Source: Cellulomonas endophytica (GTDB lineage Bacteria; Actinomycetota; Actinomycetes; Actinomycetales; Cellulomonadaceae). From it: a DNA stretch of 59,859 nt. Below are positions 39,433-48,705 of this stretch, one piece after another (position 1 is the stretch's first letter; the number at the start of each line of letters is the position of its first letter). A program made the position numbers and the translations under genes. The notes under the pieces were generated by a model that made no database searches, was not told where the DNA came from, and was given only the letters and a program-made list of their open reading frames with translations. The DNA lies in contig NZ_RWJX01000022.1 of assembly GCF_004123805.1 (NCBI RefSeq), forward strand, positions 1 to 59,859, given 5' to 3'.

Positions 39433-42400
39433 TCACTGGAAGTCCCGCGAGGTCGAGCGCACCCGCAGGGACAGGGGGGCGATGTGCTCGGCGACGAGGT
39501 TCGTCGCCCCGTCCGCCCGCTCCACCCGGCCCCGGACGACCATCGCGCGCGACGTGCGGGCCGTGGTGCGGAACCGCTGCCAGAGGCCGGCGGAACAGAT
39601 GACGTTGAGCAGCCCCGTCTCGTCCTCCAGCGACAGGAACGTCACGCCGTGCGCGGTGCCCGGCCGCTGCCGGTGCGTGACCACGCCCGCGACGGCCACC
39701 CGGCCGCCCGGCTCCCCGCGGAACAGCTCCTCGACGCGTAGCACCCCGGCCGCGTCGAGCCCCTCCCGCACGAACTGCGTGGGGTAGGAGTCGACGGACA
39801 CACCCGTCGCCCAGACGTCCGCCGTCGCCGTCTCCACCGCGTCGAGGCCCGGGAGGGTGGGGGCCTCCACGCCCACCGACACCCCCGGCAGGGTCTCCGG
39901 CCCCTCCTGGGAGAGCGCGCCCGCGGCCCACAGCGCCTCCCGCCGGTCCACGCCCAGCCCGTCGAGCGCCCCCGCCGTCGCCAGCGACTCCAGCTGCGCG
40001 GTCGTCAGCCGGACCCGGCGCACGAGGTCGCGCAGGTCGCGGAAGGGCCCCCCGGCCCGGCGCTCGGCGACGAGGCGCCCCGCCGCCTCCTCCCCGACCG
40101 ACCGCACGGAGGCCAGCCCCAGCCGGACGGCCACCGTGCGGGCGGGGCCGGGAGCGACGCCGTCGACGCGGCCCCCGGCGGCCGGACCGGTGGGGGCGGT
40201 CCCGCCCGGCACGGGCCTCAGCCGCGGCTCGCCCCCGGGGCGCGCGGGGCCGGTGCGCTCCGTCGTGGTGAGCACGTCGGAGGCCTGGACGTCCGCCCGC
40301 AGCACGGTCAGCCCGTGCCGGCGCGCGTCGGCCACGAGCGTCTGCGGGGAGTAGAACCCCATGGGCTGCGCCGCCAGGAGCCCGGCGTAGAACGCGGCCG
40401 GGTGGTGCACCTTGAGCCACGCGCTGGCGTAGACGATGTAGGCGAACGAGAAGGCGTGGGACTCGGGGAACCCGAAGTCGGAGAAGGCCTTGAGCTTGTC
40501 GTAGATCTCCGTCTGCGCGGCCGGCGGGATCCCGTTGGCCGTCATGCCCGTCATGAGCCGCTCCCGCAGCGCCTCCATGCGGTCGATCGAACGCTTGGAG
40601 CCCATCGCGCGCCGCAGCTGGTCGGCCTCGGCGCCCGTGAAGTCGGCGACGTCGATCGCCATCTGCATGAGCTGCTCCTGGAAGAGCGGCACCCCCAGGG
40701 TCCGCTCCAGCGAGGGCACGAGCTTCGGGTGCAGGTAGGTCACCTGCTCGCGGCCGTGGTACCGGTCGATGTAGGGGTGCACCGACCCGCCCTGGATGGG
40801 GCCGGGGCGGATGAGGGCGACCTCGATGACGATGTCGTAGAACCGCCGCGGCTGGAGCCGGGGCAGCGTGCCCATCTGGGCGCGGGACTCGACCTGGAAC
40901 ACGCCGACGGTGTCCGCCGCGCACAGCAGGTCGTAGACGAGCGGGTCCTCCTGCGGCAGGGCGTGGAGGTCGAGGTCGACGCCCTCGCGCTCGCGCACGA
41001 AGCCGAAGGCGAGCCGCAGCGCGGTGAGCATCCCCAGGCCGAGCAGGTCGAACTTCACCAGGCCCGCGTCGGCGCAGTCCTCCTTGTCCCACTGGAGCAC
41101 CGTGCGCCCCGGCATCCGCGCCCACTCCACGGGGCAGACCTCGACCACCGGCCGGTCGCACATGACCATCCCGCCCGAGTGGATCCCCAGGTGCCGCGGC
41201 AGGCGCAGGAACCGCTCCGCCAGGTCGACGACGTGGTCGGGGATCTCGCCGAGCTCGTCCGCCGACGGCGGGCGGACCGTGGGGACCACGTCGTGCCGGT
41301 CGGCGGTGGGCTCCCCCGCCACCTCGGGTGCCGCGAGCGCCACCCGTGACGGCATCTGCTCCCAGCGCGTCTGCGGGGTCGCGTCGCGGTGCGCCCGGCG
41401 CTCGGCCCCGGCGGAGGGTGGCACCCCGGCCGGCGCGCGCGTCCCCGCGTCGACCTCGGGCTCGGCCAGGGGGTCGACGACGAGGAGCGCCCCGGTCCGG
41501 GAGTCCTGCGGCGGCCCCTCGTGCACCGACGTGGGGCCGACCGTGGCCGAGCGGTACATCGTCCACCAGGCGCTCGGGCGCTCGGGCCCGCGCAGGCTCC
41601 CCCAGCGCTCGATGCTCGTGCTCCACGCGTCCTGCTGGCCCGTGTCGTACCCCAGCGCCCGCGCCGCGTCCCGGACGGCCGAGCGCGGGCGGTAGGAGAT
41701 GACGTTGGCCACCTGGGCGGCGTGGGTGCGCCCGTGCCGCTCGTAGACGTACTGGATGACCTCCTCGCGGCGGGCGGACTCGATGTCGACGTCGATGTCG
41801 GGCGGCCCGTCCCGCTCGGGGGCGAGGAACCGCTCGAACAGCAGGCCGTGCCGCACGGGGTCCACGGCGGTGATCCGCAGGACGTAGCAGACGGCGGAGT
41901 TCGCCGCGGAGCCGCGACCCTGGGCGAGGATGCCGTTGCGGCGGCAGAAGTCGACGAGGTCGTACACCACGAGGAAGTAGCCCGGGAACCCGAGCTGCTC
42001 GATGACGGCCAGCTCGTGCTCCACCTGCGCGAACGCGCCCGGCACCCGCTCCGCCTCCGGCGAGCCGTACATCTCGCGCGCGCCGCGCAGCGTGAGCTCC
42101 CGCAGCCACGTCGCCTCCGTGTGGCCCGGCGGCACGGGGTACGGGGGCAGGGCCGGTGCGACGAGGGCGAGGTCGAACGCCAGCTCGTCGGCCAGCGCGG
42201 CGGCCCGGCCGACCGCCTCGGGGTGCCGGCGGTGCAGCGCGAGCATCTCGGCGGCGGAGCGCAGGTGCGCCGAGGGCGCCCCGGGCAGCCACCCGTCCAT
42301 GTCGTCGAGGGACGCGCGGGCGCGCACCGCCGCGAGCGCGGCCGCGAGGTCGGCGTCGCGCGGGGTGGCGTAGTGCACGGCACCGGTCGCGACGAGCGGC

Positions 42401-43131
42401 AGGCGCGCCCGGCGGGCCAGGTGCGCGAGCGCGTCGGCCCGCTCCGCGTCGTGCGCGTCCCCCGCCGCGGTCGTCTCGACGACGACGTTGTCCCGCCCGA
42501 ACAGCGCGACGAGGCGGTCGAGCTCCCGCGCCGCCGCGTCCATCCCGCCGGGGGCGACCGGCACGACCCCCGCCGGGTCGCCGCCCGCCAGCGCACGCCG
42601 CACGAGGCCCTTGCGGCAGCCCGTCAGCACCACCCAGCGGCCCGCGCCGGCCTCCGCCAGCTCCTCGAGCCGGTACTCCGCGGCGCCCTTCTCGCCCGTG
42701 CGCAGGTGGCCGTGGGCGATCGCGGAGGACAGCGCGCGGTAGCCGTCGGCGCCCCGTGCGAGCAGCAGCAGGTGCGACGCGCGCGGGTCGGGCACGGCGG
42801 TGGGCGGGTCGAGCACGGGCAGCCCCGGCACGACCCGGGCGGTCTCGCGGGCGTGGCGGCGGCCGTCCGGCGCCGGCAGGTGCAGCTCCGCCCCGAACAC
42901 CGTCGGCAGGCCGACCGCCCGGGCCGCCTGGGCGAACCGGACCACGCCGTAGAGGCCGTCGTGGTCCGTCAGCGCGAGGGCGCGCAGGCCGAGCCGGGCC
43001 GCCTCCGCCGCGAGCTCCTCGGGCTGGCTCGCGCCGTCGAGGAAGCTGAACGCGGAGTGGGCGTGCAGCTCGGCGTACCGCGGTCCCGCGGACCCGGGCG
43101 CGGCGCCGGGGTGCCCGGTCCCGTCAGTCAT
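39433..43131 (-). CDS. dnaE2: Error-prone DNA polymerase III alpha subunit
   Basis: This 1232-aa C-family polymerase carries out translesion synthesis with ImuA' and ImuB. The N-terminal PHP domain begins YAELHAHSAFSFLDGASQPEEL (near residue 19). The polymerase core shows QGRGSAANSAVCY and the catalytic Asp pair in PPDIDVDIES (near 447), then LPRHLGIHSGGMV, QWDKEDCADAGLVKFDLLGL, FQVESRAQMGTLPRL, RPGPIQGG and the SDFGFPESHAFSFAYIVYASAW motif. An OB-fold with VAVAGVVTHRQRPGTAHGVTFLSLEDE follows. Residues about 500-625 contain a variable insert absent from the M. tuberculosis protein as I remember it. ATG 43131 overlaps the imuB end by 8 nt. Confidence 0.96.
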   Translation of the reverse strand: MTDGTGHPGAAPGSAGPRYAELHAHSAFSFLDGASQPEELAAEAARLGLRALALTDHDGLYGVVRFAQAARAVGLPTVFGAELHLPAPDGRRHARETARVVPGLPVLDPPTAVPDPRASHLLLLARGADGYRALSSAIAHGHLRTGEKGAAEYRLEELAEAGAGRWVVLTGCRKGLVRRALAGGDPAGVVPVAPGGMDAAARELDRLVALFGRDNVVVETTAAGDAHDAERADALAHLARRARLPLVATGAVHYATPRDADLAAALAAVRARASLDDMDGWLPGAPSAHLRSAAEMLALHRRHPEAVGRAAALADELAFDLALVAPALPPYPVPPGHTEATWLRELTLRGAREMYGSPEAERVPGAFAQVEHELAVIEQLGFPGYFLVVYDLVDFCRRNGILAQGRGSAANSAVCYVLRITAVDPVRHGLLFERFLAPERDGPPDIDVDIESARREEVIQYVYERHGRTHAAQVANVISYRPRSAVRDAARALGYDTGQQDAWSTSIERWGSLRGPERPSAWWTMYRSATVGPTSVHEGPPQDSRTGALLVVDPLAEPEVDAGTRAPAGVPPSAGAERRAHRDATPQTRWEQMPSRVALAAPEVAGEPTADRHDVVPTVRPPSADELGEIPDHVVDLAERFLRLPRHLGIHSGGMVMCDRPVVEVCPVEWARMPGRTVLQWDKEDCADAGLVKFDLLGLGMLTALRLAFGFVREREGVDLDLHALPQEDPLVYDLLCAADTVGVFQVESRAQMGTLPRLQPRRFYDIVIEVALIRPGPIQGGSVHPYIDRYHGREQVTYLHPKLVPSLERTLGVPLFQEQLMQMAIDVADFTGAEADQLRRAMGSKRSIDRMEALRERLMTGMTANGIPPAAQTEIYDKLKAFSDFGFPESHAFSFAYIVYASAWLKVHHPAAFYAGLLAAQPMGFYSPQTLVADARRHGLTVLRADVQASDVLTTTERTGPARPGGEPRLRPVPGGTAPTGPAAGGRVDGVAPGPARTVAVRLGLASVRSVGEEAAGRLVAERRAGGPFRDLRDLVRRVRLTTAQLESLATAGALDGLGVDRREALWAAGALSQEGPETLPGVSVGVEAPTLPGLDAVETATADVWATGVSVDSYPTQFVREGLDAAGVLRVEELFRGEPGGRVAVAGVVTHRQRPGTAHGVTFLSLEDETGLLNVICSAGLWQRFRTTARTSRAMVVRGRVERADGATNLVAEHIAPLSLRVRSTSRDFQ

Positions 43132-45175
43132 ACGTCGCCTCGCAGGTCCATCCCGTGTCCGTGCCGGTGAGCAGGAGGGCGCGCCGGTCGTCGAGGGTGA
43201 CCTGCAGGTGGGCCCGCACCCCCGGCAGGCCGGCCGCGCCCGGGCCGCCACCGGCGGTCCCGTGGGCACCCGCCGACTCGCCCGCCCACCACCGCTCGGC
43301 GAGGAGCCACGGCCCGGCCCAGCCCGTCACCGCGCGCGGCGCCCGGCCGTCCCCGTCCCCCGCCGCCGGCGGCACCGTCCTCCCGCCCTCCGCCGCCCGG
43401 CCGTCCCGCCCCTGCCGGCCGTCGCGCGCGCGCCTGGCGTCCCGCGCCGCCCTCCCGTCGTGCGCCGTCCCCCCGTCGTGCACCGTCCCGCCGTCGTGCA
43501 CCGTCCCGCCGTCCGCCACGGCCCTGCCGGGCCTCCCGGGCGCGTCGGTCGAGCCGCGCCAGGACGGCCCGGCCGGTCCCGTCGACCCCGCGTCCTCGTC
43601 CCACCGCAGGAGCACGGGGTCGCCCGTGAGGCGGTGGCGCAGGTCGACGCGCACGGGCCGCCCGTCCGCGTCGAGCACCTCGACCCGCACCGGCTGCACG
43701 AGCACGGATGCCGGAGCCGGGTCGGGCAGCCGCCCGGGCCACGGCCGGTCGAGGGGTCGCTGCGGCGCCGCCTGCTCCCCCCACACGCGCACGTGCACCT
43801 GGTCGCGCACGCCACGCCCGCCCTGCAGCGCCGCCAGCAGCACCCCCTCCACGCCCACGATGCCCTGGACGCGGTCGAGCGCGCGGTGCGCGCGCAGGTC
43901 GCCGCCGGAGGGGCCGCCCCACAGCCGACCCTGCTCGGCACCCGCGGGGGCGACGTCCAGGGCCGTGACGGACAGGTGCACGAGGCAGACGCCCGGCTCG
44001 TCGGGGTGCTCGGGGCCCAGGTCCGGGACGTCCTCGGGCGCCGGCCCCGTGCGCCACGCACCCCCGTCCGGCGCGCCGCCCCGTCCCGCACCGTCGCGCC
44101 GCCCGCCCCCGACGGCCCGTCCGCCCGCGGCCGCCTCCCGGGCACGGGCGGCCGCCCGTGCCTCACGGGCACCCGCCACGGCGGCGGCGGTGAGCCACCC
44201 CTCGAGCTGCCAGCGGATCCGGTCGGTGATGCGCGCGGGCGTCAGACCGCCCCAGCCACCCAGGTCCGTGCGCCACGTGCGGCTGAGCTCCTCGCCCCGG
44301 TCGGTGCGGGCGTCGATCCGCAGCCGCCCGCAGGACAGGGACCGCTCGACGAGCTCGGCGTGCAGCGCCTCCGCCAGCCGGCGCCCGGCGAACGTCGCCT
44401 GGTCCACGCGGGCCAGCGGCGGGTCCAGCTCGCTGGCGGCCACGACGTCGGCCTCCGGCCGGCGCCGCACGGGAGGCCGCTCGTCCTCGCCACGGGCCAG
44501 CGTCTGGGCCCAGACGCCCCGCCGGCCGAAGCGCGCGTGCACCGCGGGGGCGGGCAGCCGCGCGAGCTGGCCCAGACGGCGCAGCCCGAGCCGGTGCAGG
44601 AGGTCGACGAGCTCGCCGACCGCGAGCGCGTCCTCGTCGGTGACCGCCGCGTGGACGAGGTCCGCCATGGGCCGGGCGGCGAGGAACGCCGGCGACGACC
44701 CTGCGGGGACCGGCGTCCCCGTGCGCGCGGCCAGGACGGCGGCGAGGAGCCCGTCGGCCGTGCCCACGGCGCACTCGTGCCCCGTGCCCTCCGCCACGGC
44801 GGCGACGAGGCGCTCGGCCAGGCGGTCCTCCGACCCGTGGTACCGGCTCGCCCCGCCCGCCGGGAGCAGGAGCAGGCCGGCACGCACCACCTCCACGCCG
44901 CTGACGACCGTCTCCGCCGCTGCCGCGACGGGCTCGAACAGCCGGACGTCGCGCGGCTCGTCGGCGGGCAGCAGCACCAGGTCCGGGCACAGGCCCTGCG
45001 CCTGGCGCCGCTGCAGGCCGCGCCGCACCCCGTGGGCGCGGGCGAGGTCGGACACGGCGGTCAGGCGACGCCCGTCGTGCACCGCCGCCGGGACGTCGAC
45101 GGGCAGCCCCTCGAGGGTCGCCGCGGCCACGACGGGCCAGTCCGGCACCCACAGCACCGTGGTCCGCGTGGTCAT
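43124..45175 (-). CDS. imuB: Y-family polymerase-like mutasome protein ImuB
   Basis: This 683-aa protein has the Y-family polymerase fold but lacks the N-terminal catalytic acid: the segment reads VLWVPDWPVVAATL where active enzymes have DxDxFFA, as in other ImuB proteins. AAVHDGRRLTAVSDLARAHGVRRGLQRRQAQGLCP and the helix-hairpin-helix LVDLLHRLGLRRLGQLARLP are recognisable. ImuB bridges the sliding clamp, ImuA' and DnaE2. The C-terminal 250 residues contain Gly/Ala/Arg-rich linkers, including a six-residue DGGTVH-type repeat. ATG 45175 overlaps the imuA' stop. Confidence 0.92.
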   Translation of the reverse strand: MTTRTTVLWVPDWPVVAAATLEGLPVDVPAAVHDGRRLTAVSDLARAHGVRRGLQRRQAQGLCPDLVLLPADEPRDVRLFEPVAAAAETVVSGVEVVRAGLLLLPAGGASRYHGSEDRLAERLVAAVAEGTGHECAVGTADGLLAAVLAARTGTPVPAGSSPAFLAARPMADLVHAAVTDEDALAVGELVDLLHRLGLRRLGQLARLPAPAVHARFGRRGVWAQTLARGEDERPPVRRRPEADVVAASELDPPLARVDQATFAGRRLAEALHAELVERSLSCGRLRIDARTDRGEELSRTWRTDLGGWGGLTPARITDRIRWQLEGWLTAAAVAGAREARAAARAREAAAGGRAVGGGRRDGAGRGGAPDGGAWRTGPAPEDVPDLGPEHPDEPGVCLVHLSVTALDVAPAGAEQGRLWGGPSGGDLRAHRALDRVQGIVGVEGVLLAALQGGRGVRDQVHVRVWGEQAAPQRPLDRPWPGRLPDPAPASVLVQPVRVEVLDADGRPVRVDLRHRLTGDPVLLRWDEDAGSTGPAGPSWRGSTDAPGRPGRAVADGGTVHDGGTVHDGGTAHDGRAARDARRARDGRQGRDGRAAEGGRTVPPAAGDGDGRAPRAVTGWAGPWLLAERWWAGESAGAHGTAGGGPGAAGLPGVRAHLQVTLDDRRALLLTGTDTGWTCEATYD
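43456..43509. repeat. Three 18-bp tandem units within imuB
   Basis: Units CGTCGTGCACCGTCCCGC at 43474-43491 and 43492-43509 are identical, and 43456-43473 differs at two or three bases. In frame they encode DGGTVH-like hexapeptides in a disordered linker. Confidence 0.85.
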
Positions 45176-46281
45176 CCGACGAGCCTCAGCGCGCCCGTGG
45201 CGGCCGGCGCCGCGGGCTCCTCGAGGACGGGGGCGGTGACGGGCGGCGCGGGTGCGACGACGACGGGCGCGGGCACGACGTCCGCGCCCGGCCGGGGCAG
45301 CGGGAGCACGAGCTCGAGGGCGTGCGGCACGGCGGCGCCGCCCCGGCCGGTGCGCACCACCCGGACCCGGTGGCTGCGCAGGTGCCCCTCCCCCGCGCCG
45401 ACGCCGTCCCAGCCGGCGTCGCGCACGCCGAGGACGACGGTCGCCCCGGTCCAGGCCGTCGTCGCCAGCAGCACGGAGCCCCGCTCCCGCGCCCGGGCGG
45501 ACAGCCGGCGCCGGTCCGCGTCGGTCAGCACCGCACCCGGCCCGACGACGACGACGTCGACGCCGTCGAGCAGCGCGGCGACGACCGCGGCGCCGTCCGC
45601 CCCGGGGCGCGGGACGAGCGCCAGCCGGTCGAGGACGACCCCGGCCTGCGCGGCCGCCAGCAGCCCCACCGTGGGGTGCCCGACGACCGCGCCCCAGGCC
45701 CCGCCGGCGGAGACCTGCGCGAGGAGCGCCAGCAGCAGCGACGTCGACCCGACGACCGCCGTCGTCGACCCCCGTCGCAGCCCCTCGGGCAGCAGGGGGT
45801 CGAGCGCCGGCGGGACGGGCAGGGGCGGGCGCTCCGTGGTGAGGAGCGCGGTCCGGGGGCCGCTGCCACGACCCGGGGTGGGCACCGGGGTGGGCACAGG
45901 GGTGGGTGCGGCAGGCAGGGCGGTGGGCGCGCCGGAGGGCGTGGCCGAGGGCGTGACCGAGGGCGTGACCGGTGCCGGGGCGGGCGCGGCGGCGGTCTCC
46001 TGCCAGGAACGTCCCCAGGACCGGTCCCGCACGTGCTCGCGCAGGTGCTCGAGCAGCTCCTCCGAGCGGCCGGCGGCCGGGCGCGAGCCCTCCTCGGGGG
46101 TCCCGGCGGAGGCCGGGGCCGGGTCCGCCACGACGGTGGGCCCCGACGGGTCGACCGGGGCCGCGGTGACCGTCCGGACGCTGCGCGCCCCCGTGCGCAG
46201 CTCCGCACGGGCGAGCGCGGCCCGGGCCCGGGCGACCCGCTCCTCCCGCGTCCCCGCGTCGACGACCGTCACCCGTCCCAC
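45172..46281 (-). CDS. imuA: Mutasome protein ImuA'
   Basis: This 369-aa RecA-fold-like accessory protein of mutagenic repair is identified by position and by the core EGLRRGSTTAVVGSTSLLLALLAQVSAGGAWGAVVGHPTVGLLAAAQAGVVLDRLALVPRPG. The phosphate loop is degenerate (VVGSTSLLLALL, no Gly-Lys-Thr), so ATP use is doubtful. A Pro/Thr/Ala linker lies near residues 95-140 and another Pro/Val tail at the end. GTG 46281 is the likely start, with a second GTG 9 nt on. A LexA box lies 52 nt upstream. First gene of the operon. Confidence 0.88.
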   Translation of the reverse strand: MGRVTVVDAGTREERVARARAALARAELRTGARSVRTVTAAPVDPSGPTVVADPAPASAGTPEEGSRPAAGRSEELLEHLREHVRDRSWGRSWQETAAAPAPAPVTPSVTPSATPSGAPTALPAAPTPVPTPVPTPGRGSGPRTALLTTERPPLPVPPALDPLLPEGLRRGSTTAVVGSTSLLLALLAQVSAGGAWGAVVGHPTVGLLAAAQAGVVLDRLALVPRPGADGAAVVAALLDGVDVVVVGPGAVLTDADRRRLSARARERGSVLLATTAWTGATVVLGVRDAGWDGVGAGEGHLRSHRVRVVRTGRGGAAVPHALELVLPLPRPGADVVPAPVVVAPAPPVTAPVLEEPAAPAATGALRLVG

Positions 46282-46332
46282 CCCCTCGCCGTGCTCGTCC
46301 TGCCGTCGACGGGACCGCCGACCGGCACCTGT

Positions 46333-46348
46333 TCGAACACCTGTTCGA
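46333..46348. promoter_or_regulatory. LexA (SOS) box before imuA'
   Basis: TCGAACACCTGTTCGA is a perfect inverted repeat TCGAAC-N4-GTTCGA, matching the Gram-positive/mycobacterial SOS consensus. A second half site ACCTGTTCGA overlaps just to its left. It should repress imuA'-imuB-dnaE2 until DNA damage. Confidence 0.92.
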
Positions 46349-46533
46349 CCACCCGCCGTCAGTGAAACCCCGGCGCCCGGGGCCTGTCAATCCGTCCGCC
46401 GGCCGCCCGGCGCGCCCCTCCGGCGTGTCGGGCGGAGCCTGCACCGGACCACCGACACGGCTCCGCCGGGACGCGACGGCGACCCCGCGGGACCCCGGGA
46501 CGGACGGCCCGGAGCCGTGTCGGGGGCCGCCGC

Positions 46534-46539
46534 TACCCT
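46534..46539 (+). promoter_or_regulatory. -10 hexamer TACCCT, leaderless start of the YbaK-like gene
   Basis: TACCCT is followed by 6 nt and then ATG 46546. Confidence 0.6.
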
Positions 46540-46545
46540 GCCGCC

Positions 46546-47130
46546 ATGACCACCACCGGACCCGGTCCCGCCCTCGGGACGCTGCCCTGGGCCCCCGCGC
46601 TGGAGCACCCCGAGCTGCTCGCGCCGAGCACCCACGAGGCCCTGCGGGCCTGGGCGGGCGCGGACCCCGCGGTCGCGTCGGCGGTGCTCGTCGCGGAGAT
46701 CGACCCCGACCTCGCCGACACCGCGGCCCTCACGGACGCGTTCGCCCTCCCCCCGTCGGCCTCGGCCAACTGCGTGCTCGTCTCCGGCCGCCGCGCCGGG
46801 GACGAGAAGGTCGCCGCCGCCGTCGTGCGGGCCACGACCCGGGCCGACGTGAACAACGCCGTCAAGCGCCTCCTCGACGTCCGCAAGGCCTCCTTCCTGC
46901 CGATGGACCGCGCGACCGAGGAGTCCGGCATGGAGTACGGCGGCATCACGCCGCTCGGGCTGCCCGCGGGCTACCGGGTCCTCGTCGACGCGGCGGTCAC
47001 CGTCCCGGACGCGGCGGGCGACCACGTCGTCATCGGCTCGGGGCTGCGCCGCTCCAAGATCGCGCTCCCCGGCGCCCTGCTCGGCACCGCCCCGGGGGTC
47101 GAGGTCGTCGACGGCCTCGCACTAGGGTGA
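46546..47130 (+). CDS. YbaK/EbsC-type aminoacyl-tRNA deacylase
   Basis: This 194-aa member of the YbaK/ProX editing-domain family hydrolyses mischarged tRNA, typically Cys- or Ala-tRNAPro. The motif SANCVLVSGRRAGDEKVAAAVV, the RADVNNAVKRLLDVRKASFLPMDRATEESGMEYGGITPLGLP block and the end VVIGSGLRRSKIALPGALL are diagnostic for the single-domain group. Which tRNA it edits is unknown. It is divergent from the mutagenesis operon. Confidence 0.88.
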   Translation: MTTTGPGPALGTLPWAPALEHPELLAPSTHEALRAWAGADPAVASAVLVAEIDPDLADTAALTDAFALPPSASANCVLVSGRRAGDEKVAAAVVRATTRADVNNAVKRLLDVRKASFLPMDRATEESGMEYGGITPLGLPAGYRVLVDAAVTVPDAAGDHVVIGSGLRRSKIALPGALLGTAPGVEVVDGLALG

Positions 47131-47150
47131 GCCCGACAGGGAGGTCCCCC

Positions 47151-47708
47151 ATGGGTGCGGTGCCGCACGAGGGCGTGGACGGCTGGGTGGACGAGCTGCT
47201 GGCCGCCACCCGCGCGCCGGCGTCCGCGCCCCACGCGGCCCGGACGGGCACGACCACCGGTACGGCGGCCGACGTCCCGGACGGCCCCGCCCCGGCCCCA
47301 CCGCCGCGCAGCGGACACCCGGACGGCTCGGGCCTGGTGCCGTGGCACGTCCTCCCCGAGCACCGCCTCGACCTGGACCTGGCGCTCCTGCACCTCGAGG
47401 CCGACCGCCGCCACGGCGCCGCCCTCGCGGAGGACGACGTGCGCCGCCTCGAGGGCTGGCACCGCCGCCTCGACCGCACGGACCTCGTCCTCGACTACGA
47501 CCCGACGACGGACGCCGGCTTCCGGTACGTGCCGCGGCGGCCGGGCGTCGACCTCGACGTCATCCGGGAGCCCGGGCACCACCGCCCGGGCACGCCGGCG
47601 CCGGACGTCGACGCGGCGCTCGAGGCCGCGACCATGGCCTTCGCGGTCGACGAGGTCATCGCCCGTGCGCTGGCCGGCAGCCCGACGGGCGGCACCGCCG
47701 CCCCCTGA
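47151..47708 (+). CDS. Hypothetical protein
   Basis: This 185-aa soluble protein has a Thr/Ala/Pro-rich linker (about residues 25-60), then HLDLDLALLHLEADRRHGA-type helices and VDEVIARALAG at the end. No domain is recognised. GGGAGG lies 6 nt before ATG 47151, and the gene begins 20 nt after the YbaK-like stop, so the two are probably co-transcribed. It is convergent with the methyltransferase gene. Confidence 0.65.
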   Translation: MGAVPHEGVDGWVDELLAATRAPASAPHAARTGTTTGTAADVPDGPAPAPPPRSGHPDGSGLVPWHVLPEHRLDLDLALLHLEADRRHGAALAEDDVRRLEGWHRRLDRTDLVLDYDPTTDAGFRYVPRRPGVDLDVIREPGHHRPGTPAPDVDAALEAATMAFAVDEVIARALAGSPTGGTAAP

Positions 47709-47722
47709 GCGGCGACGCGGGC

Positions 47723-48580
47723 TCAGGCCGTCCGGGTCGCCCAGAACGCGACCGCGGCGGCGGCAGCCACGTTCAGCGAGTCGACACCGCCGGCCATGGG
47801 GATCCGCACGACGACGTCCGAGGCGGCCAGCGTCGACGCCGCCAGCCCGTCGCCCTCGGCACCGAGCACGAGCGCCAGCCGCTCCGGCGCCGCGGCGGCG
47901 AGGGCGTCGAGCGTCACGGCGTCCTCGGACAGCGCGAGCGACGCGGTGACGAACCCGTGCTCGCGCAGCACGGCCACGCCGCCCGGCCACGGGTCCACCC
48001 GCGTCCACGGCACCTGGAACACGGTGCCCATCGAGACCCGGACGGACCGCCGGTAGAGGGGGTCGGCGCACCGAGGGGTGACCAGCACGGCGTCGACACC
48101 CAGCGCCGCCGCGCTGCGGAACGCCGCGCCGACGTTCGTGTGGTCGACGAGGTCCTCGAGCACGGCGACCCGCCGGGCGCCGGCACCCCCGCGGGCGCGC
48201 GCCAGCACCTCCGCCACGGGTGGCAGCACCGGCCGGTGCATCGCCGCGAGCGCGCCCCGGTGGACGTGGAACCCCGTGACGGCCTCGAGCAGGGGCTCGT
48301 CGGCGACGAACACCGGAACGGGCGCGTCGTCGGGCGACCCCGGCAGCTCGGCCAGCACCCGTTCGAGGTCGGGCACCCACCGCGGCGCGAGGAGCACCGA
48401 GCGCGGCCGGTGCCCCGCCCGCAGCGCCCGCTCGAGCACCGTGGAGCTCTCCGCGATGTAGAGGCCCCGCTCCGGCTCGAACCGCCGCCGCAGGGCGACG
48501 TCGGTGAGGGAGACGTAGTCGGCCAGGCGCTCGTCGTCGGGGTCGGTCAGCGGGAGGAGCTCGGCGCGCACGCGCGCCAT
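47723..48580 (-). CDS. TrmH/SpoU-family RNA 2'-O-methyltransferase
   Basis: This 285-aa SPOUT-fold methyltransferase has an N-terminal substrate-binding domain (RRFEPERGLYIAESSTVLERAL) followed by the three SpoU motifs: LEDLVDHTNVGAAFRSAAALGVD with the catalytic-type Asn and Arg, LALVLGAEGDGL, and IPMAGGVDSLNVAAAAAVAFW with the knot. It should methylate the 2'-OH of a ribose in rRNA or tRNA with S-adenosylmethionine. The target nucleotide is unknown; the TsnR/TlyA-like resistance role is not supported. Confidence 0.9.
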   Translation of the reverse strand: MARVRAELLPLTDPDDERLADYVSLTDVALRRRFEPERGLYIAESSTVLERALRAGHRPRSVLLAPRWVPDLERVLAELPGSPDDAPVPVFVADEPLLEAVTGFHVHRGALAAMHRPVLPPVAEVLARARGGAGARRVAVLEDLVDHTNVGAAFRSAAALGVDAVLVTPRCADPLYRRSVRVSMGTVFQVPWTRVDPWPGGVAVLREHGFVTASLALSEDAVTLDALAAAAPERLALVLGAEGDGLAASTLAASDVVVRIPMAGGVDSLNVAAAAAVAFWATRTA

Positions 48581-48645
48581 CCTCCCAGCCGGGGCGGCGG
48601 CGACGGACCCGTGAAGGACGCGGCGACGGCCCGGCGCGGGGACGA

Positions 48646-48681
48646 CGACGGCGGGCGACCCCGGGGGGCCGCCCGCCGTCG
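48646..48681 (-). terminator. 11-bp hairpin after the SPFH gene
   Basis: CGACGGCGGGC (48646-48656) pairs with GCCCGCCGTCG (48671-48681). It lies 25 nt past the SPFH stop on the minus strand. Confidence 0.75.
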
Positions 48682-48705
48682 GACGTCACCGCGCTGCCGC
48701 ACCCG

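Noticed and set aside
38678..42292. A 1204-codon minus frame through dnaE2 and the intergenic region
   Set aside because: It is a different frame of dnaE2 extended into non-coding sequence. The repeated peptide in it (RLSSSxRSDRP) only reflects the two structured element copies.
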